Assembly: GCA_900548405.1 (NCBI GenBank) | Contig: UNSJ01000071.1 | Span: forward strand, 1 to 6,249 | Origin: Candidatus Gastranaerophilales bacterium | Lineage (GTDB): Bacteria > Cyanobacteriota > Vampirovibrionia > Gastranaerophilales > Gastranaerophilaceae | Direction of reading: 5' to 3' | Length of the DNA stretch: 6,249 nt | Shown: one piece after another, positions 4,679-6,249 of the stretch | Layout of the letters: every line of letters starts with the position of its first letter | How positions within the stretch are numbered: position 1 is the stretch's first letter | Program-made: the position numbers and the translations under genes | Notes under the pieces: model-generated | Database searches by the model: none | Told to the model about the DNA's origin: nothing | The model's input: only the letters and a program-made list of their open reading frames with translations

Positions 4679-5742
4679 TTAGAGAGTTGTTTAAACAATT
4701 ATGGAAAGATAAATTTGCAAGAATTGCTCTTATTGTTTTGGGGCTGATTTATTTTGCATTACTTTTTGCTGATTTTATAGCTCCTTATACTAAGGATTTT
4801 TCAGACAGAACAATGGCGTATGTGCCGCCTTCAAAGATTTTTACGATTGATGAAAACGGTAAGCTTTCAAGACCTTACACTTATAATTACAAAAGAGAAT
4901 TTGACAAAGATGAACTAAAAATAGTTTATACTCTTGACAGAAGTAAAAAACATTATGTGAAATTTTTTGCCAAAGGTCAGCCGTATAAATTTTTAGGCTT
5001 AATCCCTATGAAACGTCACCTTGTCACTACCGATAAAGATGGAAGGCTTTTCCTTTTAGGAACAGATATAAACGGTCGTGATGTATTTTCAAGGCTGCTT
5101 TTCGGCGGAAGAATTTCTATGACAATAGGATTTTTGGCGCTGTTTGTACTTTTCCCGATTGGACTTCTTTACGGCGGTATCGCCGGTTACTTTGGCGGAA
5201 AAGTCGATACGATTATGATGAGATTTGCAGAAGCTGTTATGTCAATTCCGAGTTTTTATCTTTTGATAATTCTCGCATCAATTCTGCCTTCGGGTATGAC
5301 CAGTATCCAAAGGTTTATGCTTATTGTTGTAATACTTGCGCTGATTGGCTGGGCGGGATTTGCGCGTGTGGTTAGAGGTATGGTTTTATCGGTTAAAAAT
5401 CAGGAATTTGTTCAGGCTGCAAAGTCAATCGGGGCTTCGAATTTGAGAATTATAATAAAACATATTCTTCCTCAGACAACAAGTTTTGTTATAGTTGCAA
5501 TGACGTTATCAGTTCCTTCATACATTTTGTCAGAATCAGGCTTAAGCTTTTTGGGGCTTGGAATTCAGCAGCCTGATGCAAGCTGGGGGAATATGCTTAA
5601 AGAGGCACAGGAATATACCAATATTATTTATCGTCCTTGGCTTCTTACTCCGGGATTTTTAATTTTTATTGCTGTATTGGCATTTAACCTGATTGGTGAT
5701 ACAATAAGGGATGTATTGGATCCTAAAAGTAAAGTCAGATAG
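4675..5742 (+). CDS. ABC transporter permease, OppC/DppC type with long periplasmic loop
   Basis: A 355-residue inner-membrane permease, partner of the OppB-type protein encoded just upstream, with which it overlaps by four bases (ATGA). The first hydrophobic segment (about 17-36) is followed by a periplasmic stretch of some 85 residues. The conserved entry motif LLGTDINGRDVFSRLLFGGR follows at 127-146. Further hydrophobic segments are at about 148-173, 190-204, 214-233, 269-290 and 323-344. The EAA-type loop AAKSIGASNLRIIIKHILPQ is at 248-267, and SGLSFLGLGIQQPDASWGNM at 288-307 is characteristic of DppC/OppC. The protein is about 50 residues longer than E. coli OppC, the extra being the first periplasmic loop (YKFLGLIP at 104-111). 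From memory, a subgroup of this family has a similar loop, so it is probably not a recent insertion. No ATPase gene follows. Confidence 0.94.
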   Translation: MIRELFKQLWKDKFARIALIVLGLIYFALLFADFIAPYTKDFSDRTMAYVPPSKIFTIDENGKLSRPYTYNYKREFDKDELKIVYTLDRSKKHYVKFFAKGQPYKFLGLIPMKRHLVTTDKDGRLFLLGTDINGRDVFSRLLFGGRISMTIGFLALFVLFPIGLLYGGIAGYFGGKVDTIMMRFAEAVMSIPSFYLLIILASILPSGMTSIQRFMLIVVILALIGWAGFARVVRGMVLSVKNQEFVQAAKSIGASNLRIIIKHILPQTTSFVIVAMTLSVPSYILSESGLSFLGLGIQQPDASWGNMLKEAQEYTNIIYRPWLLTPGFLIFIAVLAFNLIGDTIRDVLDPKSKVR

Positions 5743-5779
5743 GTTTTGATATTTATTTGCGGGAAAAATTGGAGAGAAA

Positions 5780-6249
5780 ATGGATTTTTCAACTGTTGGA
5801 AATATATTTGATTACAGCATATTTTTAAGAGTGCTTTCATCCCTTTTGTTAGGCTTTGCAATAGGACTTGAACGCGAGATGACAAATAAGTACGCAGGTT
5901 TAAGAACAAATATACTTGTTTGTCTTGGTGCGTGTATATTTACTATAATTTCTATTTACGGATTTCCTGAAGTCTCCGTAACAGGCGATGAACTCGGTAC
6001 ACGTGATACAGCCCGTGTTGCGGCTCAAGTTGTTACAGGTATTGGTTTCATAGGCGGCGGAACAGTTTTGCGTCACGGTGCAACTGTTTTCGGGCTGACA
6101 ACTGCTGCTACACTTTGGGTATCTGCAGCAATCGGTATGGCTTGCGGGGGAGGAATGTATGGACTTGCACTCGTTTCTACAATTCTTTCTATTATCGTTC
6201 TTGTATCTGTACGTTTATTTGAAAAAAATGTTTTGATTTGCAGTACAAA
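5780..6249 (+). CDS. MgtC/SapB-family membrane protein (3' end outside window)
   Basis: The frame starts at ATG 5780 and remains open to the window end, giving 156 residues. GGAGAG at 5771-5776, three bases away, supports the start. Family features: LLLGFAIGLERE at 22-33, AGLRTNILVCLGA at 39-51, RVAAQVVTGIGFIGGGTVLR at 79-98 and GLTTAATLW at 105-113. The middle motif reads GIGFIGGG where GIGFLGAG is commoner. Hydrophobic segments lie at about 12-28, 42-60, 78-96, 104-123 and 125-145. MgtC proteins are inner-membrane proteins linked to growth at low magnesium and, in Salmonella, to inhibition of the F-type ATP synthase; the role in this organism is unknown. Many homologues have a soluble C-terminal domain, which here would lie beyond the window. 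It begins 37 bases after the permease gene with no terminator between, so co-transcription is plausible. No magnesium riboswitch fits in that gap. Confidence 0.92.
   Translation, partial: MDFSTVGNIFDYSIFLRVLSSLLLGFAIGLEREMTNKYAGLRTNILVCLGACIFTIISIYGFPEVSVTGDELGTRDTARVAAQVVTGIGFIGGGTVLRHGATVFGLTTAATLWVSAAIGMACGGGMYGLALVSTILSIIVLVSVRLFEKNVLICST

Noticed and set aside
5628..5909. Minus-strand ORF across the permease and MgtC gene junction
   Set aside because: It is antisense to two genes with strong family motifs, and its product has no recognisable feature.

Overview
The window is AT-rich bacterial DNA carrying six protein genes, all on the + strand, plus one probable small open reading frame. 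Prepilin-like proteins opening MKEMRAFTLAEV and ending in a D(V/I)NGxKGPNxxGxD module, on a low-GC background, suggest a gut-type member of Gastranaerophilales (Vampirovibrionia, formerly Melainabacteria) or a similar low-GC gut lineage. That assignment is an inference from protein style; no rRNA or other marker gene is present.

Left part (1-1792): two type IV pilin / type II secretion pseudopilin-like genes. Their 5' ends, including about 38 bases of non-coding leader, are near-identical (68 of 70 positions between 1-70 and 1107-1176). The first gene carries an in-frame 60-base insert that doubles the prepilin peptidase motif FTLAE. Between the genes lies a well-formed promoter and a 35-codon ORF with a strong ribosome binding site. 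That ORF contains a run of ten G residues, and a change in the run would fuse it in frame to the second pilin gene. This resembles the architecture of contingency (phase-variable) loci and is the most unusual part of the window.

Middle and right part (1863-5742): a tightly packed three-gene unit for an oligopeptide-type ABC importer, made of a family 5 substrate-binding protein, an OppB/DppB-type permease and an OppC/DppC-type permease. The genes overlap by 1 and 4 bases. A perfect 10-bp inverted repeat sits just upstream of the first gene, overlapping its likely promoter. No ATPase gene follows within the window.

Right edge (5780-6249): the start of an MgtC/SapB-family membrane protein, cut by the window end. 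It begins 37 bases after the transporter and may be co-transcribed with it.

No rRNA, tRNA, CRISPR array, transposase or convincing rho-independent terminator was seen. No gene-free stretch exceeds 300 bases.
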